This document shows, piece after piece, positions 8,000 through 15,640 of a stretch of DNA of 15,640 nucleotides (its first letter is position 1; each line of letters starts with the position of its first letter). The notes beneath the pieces were generated by a model that made no database searches, was not told the origin of the DNA, and was given only the letters and a program-made list of their open reading frames with translations. The stretch is from positions 1 to 15,640 of the forward strand of contig CAIRMS010000260.1 of NCBI GenBank assembly GCA_903879765.1, in the 5' to 3' direction. The translations under genes were made by a program, and so were the position numbers. This DNA is from an uncultured Flavobacteriales bacterium. Lineage in GTDB: Bacteria > Bacteroidota > Bacteroidia > Flavobacteriales_D > Crocinitomicaceae.

Positions 8000-8013
8000 G
8001 TAACAATTGTTAC
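8000..8013. repeat. 14-bp perfect palindrome between tsaD and the DsbD operon
   Basis: gtaacaattgttac is its own reverse complement and lies 4 bp downstream of the tsaD stop and 51 bp upstream of the DsbD N-domain start. No T-run follows on the minus strand, so it is not a standard terminator. A dyad of this size at this place could be an operator for the redox operon or a chance AT-rich palindrome. Confidence 0.35.
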
Positions 8014-8017
8014 CGAA

Positions 8018-9031
8018 TCACCAAGCTAAGCGTGCTTGAGCGCTTACAGATTGGTCTGCACGAACTCCACTTTCAAATAGAAATTTACCTGCCATAGCAA
8101 TCATCGCAGCATTATCGGTGCAGTAAGAGAATTTAGGAATAGAAACTTTCCATCCGTGTTCCATTTTTGCACTCAAACGCTTGCGAAGTTCACTGTTTGC
8201 GGAAACACCACCTGCAATCACCACACAGTTTATTCCCGTTTCTTTGACTGCTTTCTCGATTTTATCCATTAAAATACTGACAATACTGTTTTGAATGGAT
8301 GCGCAAAGGTCATTCAAATGTGTTTCTTTAAATTGTTCGTCCAGTTTCACCTGATCGCGAATGGTATATAAAATCGAGGTTTTAAGTCCACTGAAACTAA
8401 AGTTCAATCCTTCGATGCGTGGTTTGGAAAATTGAAACGATTGCGCATTGCCAAGTTGTGCATATTTGTCTATCAATGGTCCGCCTGGATAAGGAAGATC
8501 GAGCATTTTAGCCGCTTTGTCAAACGCTTCTCCTGCTGCATCATCGATGGTATTTCCAAGAACTTCCATCTGTAACGGATTGTCCACACGAACTATTTGT
8601 GTGTGTCCACCTGAAACGGTTAAACAGAGAAAGGGAAAACTTGGTTTCATTTCACTCGCATCATCGATAAAATGCGCTAAAATATGCGCTTTCATGTGAT
8701 GAACAGGAACCAATGGTTTGTTCGTCGCAAGGGCCAATGCTTTAGCAAAGGATGTGCCGATGGTCAATGAGCCCAAAAGTCCTGGTCCTTGTGTAAATGC
8801 AATCGCATCGACATCTTCAAGCCCAATTCCAGCTTCTTTTAACGCAGTAGAAACTACTGGCACAATGTTTTCTTGATGAGCTCTTGAAGCAAGTTCGGGA
8901 ACAACGCCACCAAAGAGCTCGTGCACAGCTTGACCAGCGATAATATTGGATAAAATCTCACTTCCACGAAGTACCGCTGCGGAAGTATCGTCACAAGAAG
9001 ATTCAATGCCTAGTATAATCGTGTCCTTCAC
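8018..9031 (-). CDS. tsaD: tRNA N6-adenosine threonylcarbamoyltransferase TsaD
   Basis: A 337-residue member of the Kae1/TsaD ASKHA family, catalytic subunit of the cytoplasmic complex that transfers threonylcarbamoyl to A37 of ANN-decoding tRNAs to form t6A. Visible motifs are ILGIESSCDDTSAA (6-19), GGVVPELASRAHQENI (41-56), the metal-binding HHMKAH (111-116, with H112xxxH116), LTVSGGHT (137-144), DDAAGEAFDKAAKMLDLPYPGGP (163-185), FSFSGLKT (211-218), VIAGGVSANS (271-280) and CTDNAAMIA (304-312). The length matches the family (E. coli 337). The start codon is GTG (bases 9029-9031 read cac on the plus strand); there is an in-frame stop ten codons upstream and no ATG between. The gene is essential in most bacteria. 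Partners TsaB, TsaC and TsaE are not in the window. It is divergent from tamB, with a 24-bp gap. Confidence 0.97.
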   Translation of the reverse strand: MKDTIILGIESSCDDTSAAVLRGSEILSNIIAGQAVHELFGGVVPELASRAHQENIVPVVSTALKEAGIGLEDVDAIAFTQGPGLLGSLTIGTSFAKALALATNKPLVPVHHMKAHILAHFIDDASEMKPSFPFLCLTVSGGHTQIVRVDNPLQMEVLGNTIDDAAGEAFDKAAKMLDLPYPGGPLIDKYAQLGNAQSFQFSKPRIEGLNFSFSGLKTSILYTIRDQVKLDEQFKETHLNDLCASIQNSIVSILMDKIEKAVKETGINCVVIAGGVSANSELRKRLSAKMEHGWKVSIPKFSYCTDNAAMIAMAGKFLFESGVRADQSVSAQARLAW

Positions 9032-9045
9032 TGCTAAAAGATTAT

Positions 9046-9053
9046 TAAATTTG
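9046..9053 (+). promoter_or_regulatory. -7 box pointing into tamB
   Basis: TAAATTTG is a full match to the Bacteroidota -7 consensus TAnnTTTG. It ends two bases before the ATG at 9056, so a transcript from it would begin at about 9057-9060. That favours the ATG at 9062 with a nearly leaderless mRNA, or a second promoter further upstream inside tsaD. No clear -33 element is seen. Confidence 0.4.
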
Positions 9054-9055
9054 TA

Positions 9056-12000
9056 ATGCTAATGGCAAAGGTACTTAAAATCTTGGGTCGTATTTTCGGT
9101 ATTGCAGTGGAGTGGATTTTGCTGTCTGTGATGCTTCTTGCCTTCATAGTTCGTTTCCCAAGTTTACAATCTTATTTCGCGCGTCAAGCAACAAGTTATT
9201 TGTCTTCAGAATTAAACACGACGGTTAAATTAGACCAGCTTGAAATTGTTTTCCTGAACAAGATTGCTTTAAAAGGATTGATGATCAAGGATTTAAAAAA
9301 TGACACCTTGGTTTCCATGGATGAGTTACTCATCACAATTGATCAGCTAAAGATTGCGAAAAACGAGTTTGTATTAGGACAATTAGCGCTCAAAAAAGGT
9401 AAAATAAACATACAAAGGGATAAGAAAACTGGCGCCTATAACTATGCGTTTTTGGAGGATTATTTTGCGTCTTCAGATAAAACGACCTCCAAATCCAAAC
9501 CAATCAAATTAGATTTAAAGCGTGTTTCGCTGAGCAATTTTCACATAAAATACGATGATAACCGCATTTTCACCCTGCCGTATGGGGTCGATTACGATCA
9601 TTTGGAATTAAAAAAAGTGGATTTAATTGCGAGTCAATTTAAAATTCGTGGAAATGATGTTGCCTTTAATATCGACAAACTTCGGTTTAAAGAACGTGCT
9701 GGTGTGGACATAAAAAATCTTTCTGCACATGTGTCAATCCTCGAGAAAGGACTGCATTTACGGAATTTCAAAGTAAGAACAGCCAAAACAAATATCCATT
9801 TCCCTAAGTTTAATTTTGACTTTAAGGATTGGGATGCGTTTAATTCCTTCGATGATGAGGTGGTGTTTGATGCGTATTTGGCACCAAGTATCGTTCATTT
9901 ATCTGATGTCAGTTTTTTTGCTCCGGATTTAAAGGGAATGTCGGACCGTGTCGCATTATCGGGAAAGGTATCCGAACGATTGAGAAATCTTACCTTGACT
10001 GATTTAAATGTAAGATTTGGTCGCAACTCATACTTAAAAGGAAACCTCATTCTGCCTGATTTTCGCTTAGGTGATCAAGGGAAATTAAACGAGTTTATTC
10101 GGTCCGCGTATATTTCAGTCCAAGATTTAGCGAGGTTAAAGATGCCGGAAGGAGTTTCTCCAATTGATTTGGGTTCAACTGTTGACTTATTGAACTTTGC
10201 GAAAATTCAGAATTTGCAAATCAATGGCGATCTCTCACGTATTCAAATTAAACTGAAAGAAGCACAAACGGCTATCGGAACAGTTGCATTAAAAAGTCCT
10301 ATGCGTTTGGCTTTCCAAGCTGATGGAGTCGCATTGAGTCCGGTGCAAGCAGATTCAACGTTTATTCAACTTCAATCCTTAGATGTAGCCAAATTGGCGG
10401 ATGTTTCAGATTTTGGTTTGGCAAACGGTTATGTTCGTTTTGATGGATTCTTTGCGAATGACGGTGCGTACACCTTGAAAAATATGTCAGCGGATTTAAG
10501 TCGCTTGGACTATCTCGGATATTCCTACACTAATATTCACCTAACTGAAGGACAAATTATTGACGAGCAACTCACATCCACGATACATATCAAAGACCCA
10601 CACTTGGACATGGATTACAAAGGGAAAATTTCCTTAAATGAAATTCCTTTCTATCAAATGGACTTGAACGTGAATGCATCAGATTTAACCAATCTTCATT
10701 TAACGACTTCGGAGGATGCGCATTTAGCAACGAAGTTGAATGCCACAATTAGTGGAGCTAGTTTGAAAGAATTGAATGGTTCCATGAATTCTAATTTCCT
10801 CAATTATCAAGAAGCGGGTAAAGTTGTTGGGTTGGATTATATCCGGGTTGATGTTGATCGTCAAAAGAATTCAGACTACATCAATATTGAAAGTTCTCTT
10901 GTCAATGCGCGCGTTCAAGGGAAAATTGATTACAATACCGTAGTTGGCGACTTTCTACAAAACCTATCTCAAGTATTTCCGTCCATGGCGGTTACAAGAA
11001 ACCTGAGGGAAACAGAAAATTCACATACGAATTTTACCTATCAATTTGAGGTGAATCGAGCGAATGACTTACTAGCGATCTTTGTCCCTGGATTGAAGAT
11101 TTCAAACGGAACAACATTAACTGGTTCGTTTAAGTCAAAAGAAGATGAACTTGTGGCAAAATTAAATAGTTCTGAAATTCAGTATGAAGAAATAAAGATG
11201 CAGAACGTCAATATGAATCAAACAATTACCAATAAAGGAATAAATGGTGATTTGTTCGTTTCAACGCTCAATTATGGTGATTCATTGTCTTTTAATGGAT
11301 TGGAGTTTTTAAATCAAGGAAAGGATGGTGTACTCAGCTCTGCTTTAACTTGGGACAAAGAAACAAACGACTTTTCTTCGATCAAATGGACCACCACAAT
11401 TTTAGGAGATGACCAAGTGAATTTTGTTTTGGAACCGTCTTTTTTCTCCATTAATGGCTATAAATGGGAAATAGAAAATCAATCGGATATTACCATTGCA
11501 AATAATGATTTAAGCATCGATGAATTTAGATTGTCTAGGGGAAGTCAATTGATTAAAATGGAAGGGTGTCTCACGAAAAATGACCGAGATAAACTACATT
11601 TTCAAGTCAGTCAATTAAAATTGGATGAGCTGGGCAGAATGTTTGGAATGGAACAGCAATTTGCGGGTTCATTCTCTGGATGGGGTGATATTTCGAATCC
11701 GTATACCAATTTCAATTTTAGCTGCGATGCCCGTGTCGAAAATTTATTTATTGATGGGGAAGAAGTTGGTACGGTCTCTGTTCTTACCGATTGGAACGAG
11801 AAAAGAGAAAGTATTTTTATGCAGGGCGAACTGAAATATAAAGGGCTGCGCACCTTTGATTTCAATGGATTGTATGCCGTTAAAAAGAACGAACTCGACC
11901 TGAAACTGCAGTTTGATCAAACAGATATTAAATTTGTCAATGCGTTCATGGATCCTGAAGTAGTGAAGGATGTTCAAGGGAAGGTGAATGGAAGTATCCA

Positions 12001-13642
12001 GGTGAAAGGAAGTCCGGATAAACCAGAGTTGAGTGGTAAACTACGTTTATTGAATGCTGGTGCTCAAGTTGAATTATTAGGCGTGAAATACCGAACAGAA
12101 GGAATGATTGATGTAAAAGAAGAATCCTTTGAAATCACCAATATTCCCCTGTATGATGAAGCTGGAAATGTGTCTTACATCATTGGTACAATTAACCACA
12201 ATAACTTCAGTGATTGGAATTTTGACCTTCAATTTAACATGGAGGATGACATTCGTAAAATCAATCCGTTGACGAAGAGGAACGCGGCAATTGATCAATT
12301 CATGGTCTTGAATACAAAGTACAAGGAAGGTGATGTTTATTATGGAAAAGCCTTTGCGCGCGGGATTGTGAATATTTCAGGTACAGAGAGCAATCTAGAG
12401 GTTTTTGTTGATTTGGAAACAAAAAAGAATACAGAAATCGTTTTTCCAATGTATGGTGTTTCGGAAATTGAACAAGAGGAAGACTTCATTCATTTCATAA
12501 ATAAATCGGATGTTCAACAGCAGTTAGAACGAAAATTGGATTTCTCTGGAATCGATTTGGATTTGAATTTCAAAATTACCCAAGATGCACAAATGAAACT
12601 CATCTTTAATGAGCAAATTGGTGATGAAATTATCGCAAGAGGTGATGGAAAAATGAACATCAAGTTGGATCAATTGGACCATTTAACCATGATTGGAAAA
12701 TACAGCATCGCGACAGGAAGTAAGTACAATTTTGCGATGGGTTCTATCAAACAATTATTTATGATTGAAAGTGGCTCTGTAATCGAATGGACAGGTGATC
12801 CATATGACGCATTGATTGATGTGAATACGGTTGCGACAAAAAAAGCATCCATTTTGGAATTAAGTCCAGAACTTGCAGATAGGTCATTAGTGAATCAGGA
12901 TATTTTCTGTTATTTAAAATTGTCCGACAAATTACTGTCACCTCAAATTTCATTTGATATTAAGGCTCCGCGAGCTCCAGAAACGGGAAGAGCATTAATC
13001 GATAGAGTTTTGGCCGATTCTGATGAGAAAAATCGACAATTCTTCTCTTTATTATTGGTAAGTAAATTCCAACCGTTAAAAGGAAATATTTCTGCAGGTG
13101 GTTCAGCCGCATTAGATTTAATTGAATCACAGATCAATGCAGCACTGAGTAACCTCTCTGAAAATTATAAATTGAATTTAGATGTAGGTTCAGATGCGTC
13201 ACAGGGAGAAACAAGTGTTGCAATTGGAATGAAAAAAGGAATACTCGACGACAGATTGGTGATTTCAGGTAGTTTTGGTGTGGAAAACCGTTCTTCAACG
13301 AGTGATGTAAGTGGTGCGAAAAGCGTTCAAAACTCGGTGATTGGAGATGTGAGTTTAGAATATAAAATCAAGGAAAATTTCAGAGTGCGCGCATTCAATC
13401 AGTCCAATAATAGTTCCGTAAATGAGAATGCTGGACCATTTACACAAGGAATTGGTATCTCGTATCGCGAAGAATTTAATCATTGGGATGATTTGCTATT
13501 CATTCAAAAGACATTGCGTTTATTGAATGGGAAAAATAGCGATAAATTACCTGCGGATAAAAGAAAACGACAAGCGGTTACTGTTCCAAACGGTGAAATA
13601 ACCGCTCCTGAATCGGTAGAAAAAATAAAAAAGAAAATATGA
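9056..13642 (+). CDS. tamB: Translocation/assembly module TamB (DUF490, AsmA-like family)
   Basis: A 1,528-residue inner-membrane-anchored periplasmic protein. Residues about 13-32 form one N-terminal membrane helix, and the rest is predicted to be almost all beta strand with no cysteine pairs or enzyme motifs. That fits the long hydrophobic groove of TamB/AsmA-like proteins, which carry phospholipids towards the outer membrane or assist outer-membrane protein assembly. Family-type patches include TTVKLDQLEIVFLNKIALKG (55-74), VNGSIQVKGSPDKPELSGKL (from about 977) and a C-terminal DUF490 region (about 1,070-1,480) with a GxxxxxxGxxxxP style. In Bacteroidota the outer-membrane partner is normally the Omp85 lipoprotein TamL, which is not in this window. 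Start choice is open: ATGs at 9056 and 9062 differ by two residues, and the promoter box favours the second. The last four bases overlap the accC start (ATGA). Confidence 0.93.
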   Translation: MLMAKVLKILGRIFGIAVEWILLSVMLLAFIVRFPSLQSYFARQATSYLSSELNTTVKLDQLEIVFLNKIALKGLMIKDLKNDTLVSMDELLITIDQLKIAKNEFVLGQLALKKGKINIQRDKKTGAYNYAFLEDYFASSDKTTSKSKPIKLDLKRVSLSNFHIKYDDNRIFTLPYGVDYDHLELKKVDLIASQFKIRGNDVAFNIDKLRFKERAGVDIKNLSAHVSILEKGLHLRNFKVRTAKTNIHFPKFNFDFKDWDAFNSFDDEVVFDAYLAPSIVHLSDVSFFAPDLKGMSDRVALSGKVSERLRNLTLTDLNVRFGRNSYLKGNLILPDFRLGDQGKLNEFIRSAYISVQDLARLKMPEGVSPIDLGSTVDLLNFAKIQNLQINGDLSRIQIKLKEAQTAIGTVALKSPMRLAFQADGVALSPVQADSTFIQLQSLDVAKLADVSDFGLANGYVRFDGFFANDGAYTLKNMSADLSRLDYLGYSYTNIHLTEGQIIDEQLTSTIHIKDPHLDMDYKGKISLNEIPFYQMDLNVNASDLTNLHLTTSEDAHLATKLNATISGASLKELNGSMNSNFLNYQEAGKVVGLDYIRVDVDRQKNSDYINIESSLVNARVQGKIDYNTVVGDFLQNLSQVFPSMAVTRNLRETENSHTNFTYQFEVNRANDLLAIFVPGLKISNGTTLTGSFKSKEDELVAKLNSSEIQYEEIKMQNVNMNQTITNKGINGDLFVSTLNYGDSLSFNGLEFLNQGKDGVLSSALTWDKETNDFSSIKWTTTILGDDQVNFVLEPSFFSINGYKWEIENQSDITIANNDLSIDEFRLSRGSQLIKMEGCLTKNDRDKLHFQVSQLKLDELGRMFGMEQQFAGSFSGWGDISNPYTNFNFSCDARVENLFIDGEEVGTVSVLTDWNEKRESIFMQGELKYKGLRTFDFNGLYAVKKNELDLKLQFDQTDIKFVNAFMDPEVVKDVQGKVNGSIQVKGSPDKPELSGKLRLLNAGAQVELLGVKYRTEGMIDVKEESFEITNIPLYDEAGNVSYIIGTINHNNFSDWNFDLQFNMEDDIRKINPLTKRNAAIDQFMVLNTKYKEGDVYYGKAFARGIVNISGTESNLEVFVDLETKKNTEIVFPMYGVSEIEQEEDFIHFINKSDVQQQLERKLDFSGIDLDLNFKITQDAQMKLIFNEQIGDEIIARGDGKMNIKLDQLDHLTMIGKYSIATGSKYNFAMGSIKQLFMIESGSVIEWTGDPYDALIDVNTVATKKASILELSPELADRSLVNQDIFCYLKLSDKLLSPQISFDIKAPRAPETGRALIDRVLADSDEKNRQFFSLLLVSKFQPLKGNISAGGSAALDLIESQINAALSNLSENYKLNLDVGSDASQGETSVAIGMKKGILDDRLVISGSFGVENRSSTSDVSGAKSVQNSVIGDVSLEYKIKENFRVRAFNQSNNSSVNENAGPFTQGIGISYREEFNHWDDLLFIQKTLRLLNGKNSDKLPADKRKRQAVTVPNGEITAPESVEKIKKKI
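9066..9073 (-). promoter_or_regulatory. -7 box for tsaD, inside the tamB start
   Basis: On the minus strand TACCTTTG is a full match to TAnnTTTG, placed 34 bases before the tsaD GTG and predicting a leader of about 30 nt. It lies within the first codons of tamB. No clear TTTG/TTG -33 element was found upstream. Confidence 0.45.
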
Positions 13643-15123
13643 ATAAAGTACTCGTTGCAAATCGTGGTGAAATTGCCAGAAGGGTTCTACGAACCTTGAA
13701 AAAGATGAACATTAAAAGTGTGGCAATCTATTCCGATGCGGATGCAAATGCACCACATGTTTTAGAAGCAGATGAAGCTGTTTATGTTGGAAAAAGTCCA
13801 TCGTCTGAAAGTTATTTGCAACAAGAATTGATCCTGAAAATCTGTAAAGATCTTGGAGTTGATGGAATTCATCCTGGTTATGGGTTTCTTTCAGAGAATG
13901 CTGGATTTGCTAGAAAAGTCAAGGACGCTGGAATGAAATTAATTGGTCCATCACCAGAATCAATGGAGTTAATGGGGGATAAGTTAAGTGCGAAACAAGC
14001 CGTAAAAGACTATCATGTTCCTTTAGTTCCTGGAGTGGATGAAGCCATTTCTGATATCCCAGCAGCGAAACGCATTGCAGCGGAAGTTGGTTATCCCATC
14101 TTAATCAAAGCCTCTGCTGGAGGTGGTGGAAAAGGAATGCGCCTAGTCTATGAAGAAAGTGAGTTCGAAGAACAAATGATTTTGGCACAAAATGAAGCAC
14201 GCTCTTCTTTTGGCGATGACGCCGTATTTATTGAGAAATTTGTGAACCAACCACGCCACATAGAAATTCAAGTGTTTGCTGATCAGCATGGAAATGCCGT
14301 GCATTTATTTGAACGTGAATGTTCCGTTCAACGCCGTCACCAAAAAGTAGTAGAGGAAGCTCCAAGTGCTGTTCTGACTCCTGAAATCCGTGAGAAAATG
14401 GGTGCTGCGGCTGTCCAAGTGTGTAAGGCCTGCAATTATGAAGGTGCGGGAACTGTTGAGTTTTTGATCGATGCGAATTTGGATTTCTACTTTTTAGAAA
14501 TGAATACACGTTTGCAAGTGGAACATCCGGTGACGGAAGAAATCACAGGATTAGACCTTGTTGAATGGCAGATACGCGTTGCTAGAGGTGAGCGCTTACC
14601 AAAACTTCAAGATGAGTTAGCAATTAACGGACACGCGGTTGAAATTCGAGTATACGCCGAAGATAGTTTAAATGGATTTACTCCGGATATTGGAACCTTG
14701 AATCGTTATAGAATTCCAACTGGAAAAAGTGTGCGTGTAGACGATGCATTTGAAGAAGGAATGGAAATTCCTATTTACTATGATCCAATGATTGCGAAAT
14801 TGGTGGTTTGGGGTAAAACACGCACAGAAGCAATCGACCGCGCAATCAAAGCAATTGATGATTATCAAATTTCAGGTGTAAAAACAACCCTTGATTTCGG
14901 AAAGTTCGTTCTGAAACACGAAGCGTTTAGAAGTGGAAACTTTGACACCAACTTTGTGAAGGAACATTTCTCAAGTCCTGATTTAATGGCTAATGCGATG
15001 GAGGAAGAAAGCATTGCATTGCAACATGCTGTTGACTCGATTTGGAGCCACGTAATCGAACAAAACAACCAAGCTTTTACTTCTAGGGAAATTTCTTCGT
15101 CATGGAAAAATCGAATGGAGTAA
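13639..15123 (+). CDS. accC: Biotin carboxylase subunit of acetyl-CoA or another acyl-CoA carboxylase
   Basis: A 494-residue ATP-grasp biotin carboxylase that uses ATP and bicarbonate to carboxylate biotin on a carrier protein; with a carboxyltransferase this makes malonyl-CoA or a related acyl-CoA product. Seen motifs: KVLVANRGEIARRV (3-16), GIHPGYGFLSEN (76-87), the glycine-rich ATP loop ASAGGGGKGM (158-167), the catalytic-lysine segment HQKVVEEAPS (234-243, Lys236), LEMNTRLQVEHPVTE (286-300, with Asn289, Arg291, Glu295) and EIRVYAED (335-342, Arg337). All active-site residues are kept. E. coli AccC has 449 residues; about 45 polar, mostly helical residues are added at the C-terminus, too few for a biotin domain and without a biotinyl MKM motif. 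No carrier protein or carboxyltransferase gene lies next to it, so acetyl-CoA versus propionyl-CoA carboxylase cannot be decided. Its ATG overlaps the tamB stop, indicating coupled translation. Confidence 0.9.
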   Translation: MNKVLVANRGEIARRVLRTLKKMNIKSVAIYSDADANAPHVLEADEAVYVGKSPSSESYLQQELILKICKDLGVDGIHPGYGFLSENAGFARKVKDAGMKLIGPSPESMELMGDKLSAKQAVKDYHVPLVPGVDEAISDIPAAKRIAAEVGYPILIKASAGGGGKGMRLVYEESEFEEQMILAQNEARSSFGDDAVFIEKFVNQPRHIEIQVFADQHGNAVHLFERECSVQRRHQKVVEEAPSAVLTPEIREKMGAAAVQVCKACNYEGAGTVEFLIDANLDFYFLEMNTRLQVEHPVTEEITGLDLVEWQIRVARGERLPKLQDELAINGHAVEIRVYAEDSLNGFTPDIGTLNRYRIPTGKSVRVDDAFEEGMEIPIYYDPMIAKLVVWGKTRTEAIDRAIKAIDDYQISGVKTTLDFGKFVLKHEAFRSGNFDTNFVKEHFSSPDLMANAMEEESIALQHAVDSIWSHVIEQNNQAFTSREISSSWKNRME

Positions 15124-15162
15124 AATAATTTAATTTTTCAAATCCAAATCCAAGAAAAAACG

Positions 15163-15170
15163 TACTTTTA
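15163..15170 (+). promoter_or_regulatory. -7 box for sucC
   Basis: TACTTTTA matches TAnnTTTG except for the last base and lies 18 bp before the sucC ATG, within the 65-bp gap after accC. The leader between box and ATG is A-rich (cgcaaaatttcaaca) and has no Shine-Dalgarno sequence, as is common in this phylum. No accC terminator is visible in the gap, so read-through from tamB-accC is possible. Confidence 0.5.
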
Positions 15171-15188
15171 CCTCGCAAAATTTCAACA

Positions 15189-15640
15189 ATGAATTTACAC
15201 GAATATCAAGGAAAATCTATCTTAAAAAGTTACGGCGTTGCCGTTCAAGAGGGGATAGTAGTCGATAAAGTAGAAGATGCTGTAGCAGCTGCTAAAAAAT
15301 TATCGGAGGAAACAGGAACAAGTTGGTTTGTCGTGAAAGCGCAAATACATGCTGGTGGACGCGGGAAAGGAACAGTGGAAGAAACTGGTTCTCATGGTGT
15401 TGTCATTGCAAAAGGACTTGACCAAGTAGAGGAAAAAGTAGCAGGTATTCTTGGTGGACACTTGACAACGCTTCAAACAAACGGAATAGGTAAAAAAGTA
15501 AATAAAGTGTTAATCGCACAAGATGTATACTATCCAGGAGCTTCTGAGCCAGAAGAATTCTATATGTCCGTTTTACTTGACCGTGAAAAAGGAAGAAACG
15601 TGATCATCTATTCTACAGAAGGTGGAATGGATATTGAGCA
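15189..15640 (+). CDS. sucC: Succinyl-CoA synthetase beta subunit (ADP-forming), N-terminal part
   Basis: The frame is open from the ATG at 15189 to the window edge: 150 complete codons of a protein normally near 390-400 residues, so about the first 40 percent. It begins MNLHEYQGKSILKSYGVAVQ, the typical SucC start, and has the ATP-grasp nucleotide-binding stretch FVVKAQIHAGGRGKG (47-61) and the later VLIAQDVYYPGASEPEEFYMSVLLDR segment (read as residues 107-132). SucC with SucD converts succinyl-CoA to succinate with substrate-level phosphorylation in the TCA cycle. sucD is not visible. The gene follows accC in the same direction but has its own promoter box. Confidence 0.96.
   Translation, partial: MNLHEYQGKSILKSYGVAVQEGIVVDKVEDAVAAAKKLSEETGTSWFVVKAQIHAGGRGKGTVEETGSHGVVIAKGLDQVEEKVAGILGGHLTTLQTNGIGKKVNKVLIAQDVYYPGASEPEEFYMSVLLDREKGRNVIIYSTEGGMDIE

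Noticed and set aside
11611..11977. Several overlapping short frames on both strands within tamB
   Set aside because: All are inside the continuous TamB frame and have mutually inconsistent frames, as expected by chance in AT-rich coding DNA.

Overview
The window reads as a chromosomal segment from a member of the Bacteroidota, most likely the Flavobacteriales. The evidence is the AT-leaning composition, Bacteroidota-type -7 boxes (TAnnTTTG) at several gene starts, near absence of Shine-Dalgarno sequences, and the protein types: a Bacteroidota-like TopB, a TamB of about 1,530 residues, a DsbD with an extra stand-alone N-terminal domain, and exported proteins of a type I have seen only in this phylum. 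The family-level assignment is inference. I see no tRNA, rRNA, CRISPR array, insertion sequence, prophage or integrase.

Layout. Positions 1-52 hold a hairpin and T-run that the left edge cuts. From 53 to 1840 (minus) lies topB, a topoisomerase III without a C-terminal zinc-finger region. A 163-bp divergent gap leads to two overlapping plus-strand genes. One (2004-3098) encodes a membrane-anchored or secreted TIM-barrel-like protein, and the other (3061-5442) a 793-residue exported helical-repeat protein; neither has a known function. A perfect 24-bp palindromic terminator (5444-5467) separates them from the convergent minus-strand group. That group, read from right to left, is tsaD (9031-8018), a secreted stand-alone DsbD N-terminal-domain protein (7949-7512) and dsbD (7510-5471). 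From 9056 the plus strand carries tamB and then accC, joined by an ATGA overlap. A separate promoter precedes sucC (15189 onward), which the right edge truncates.

How the genes relate. Three groups have a likely joint logic. (1) The DsbD-alpha-like protein and dsbD are one base apart and should form an electron relay from the cytoplasm to periplasmic thiol proteins. (2) tamB and accC are translationally coupled, linking an envelope lipid-transport protein with a biotin carboxylase that may feed fatty-acid synthesis; whether this link is functional is inference. (3) The exported pair at 2004-5442 shares a 38-bp overlap and probably acts in one envelope process. topB, tsaD and sucC are housekeeping genes. 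tsaD and tamB are divergent, and their best promoter boxes point towards each other across the 24-bp gap.

The window is mostly ordinary core genome. The best candidate for something undescribed is the exported pair at 2004-5442. The separated DsbD N-domain and the facing tsaD/tamB promoters are secondary points.
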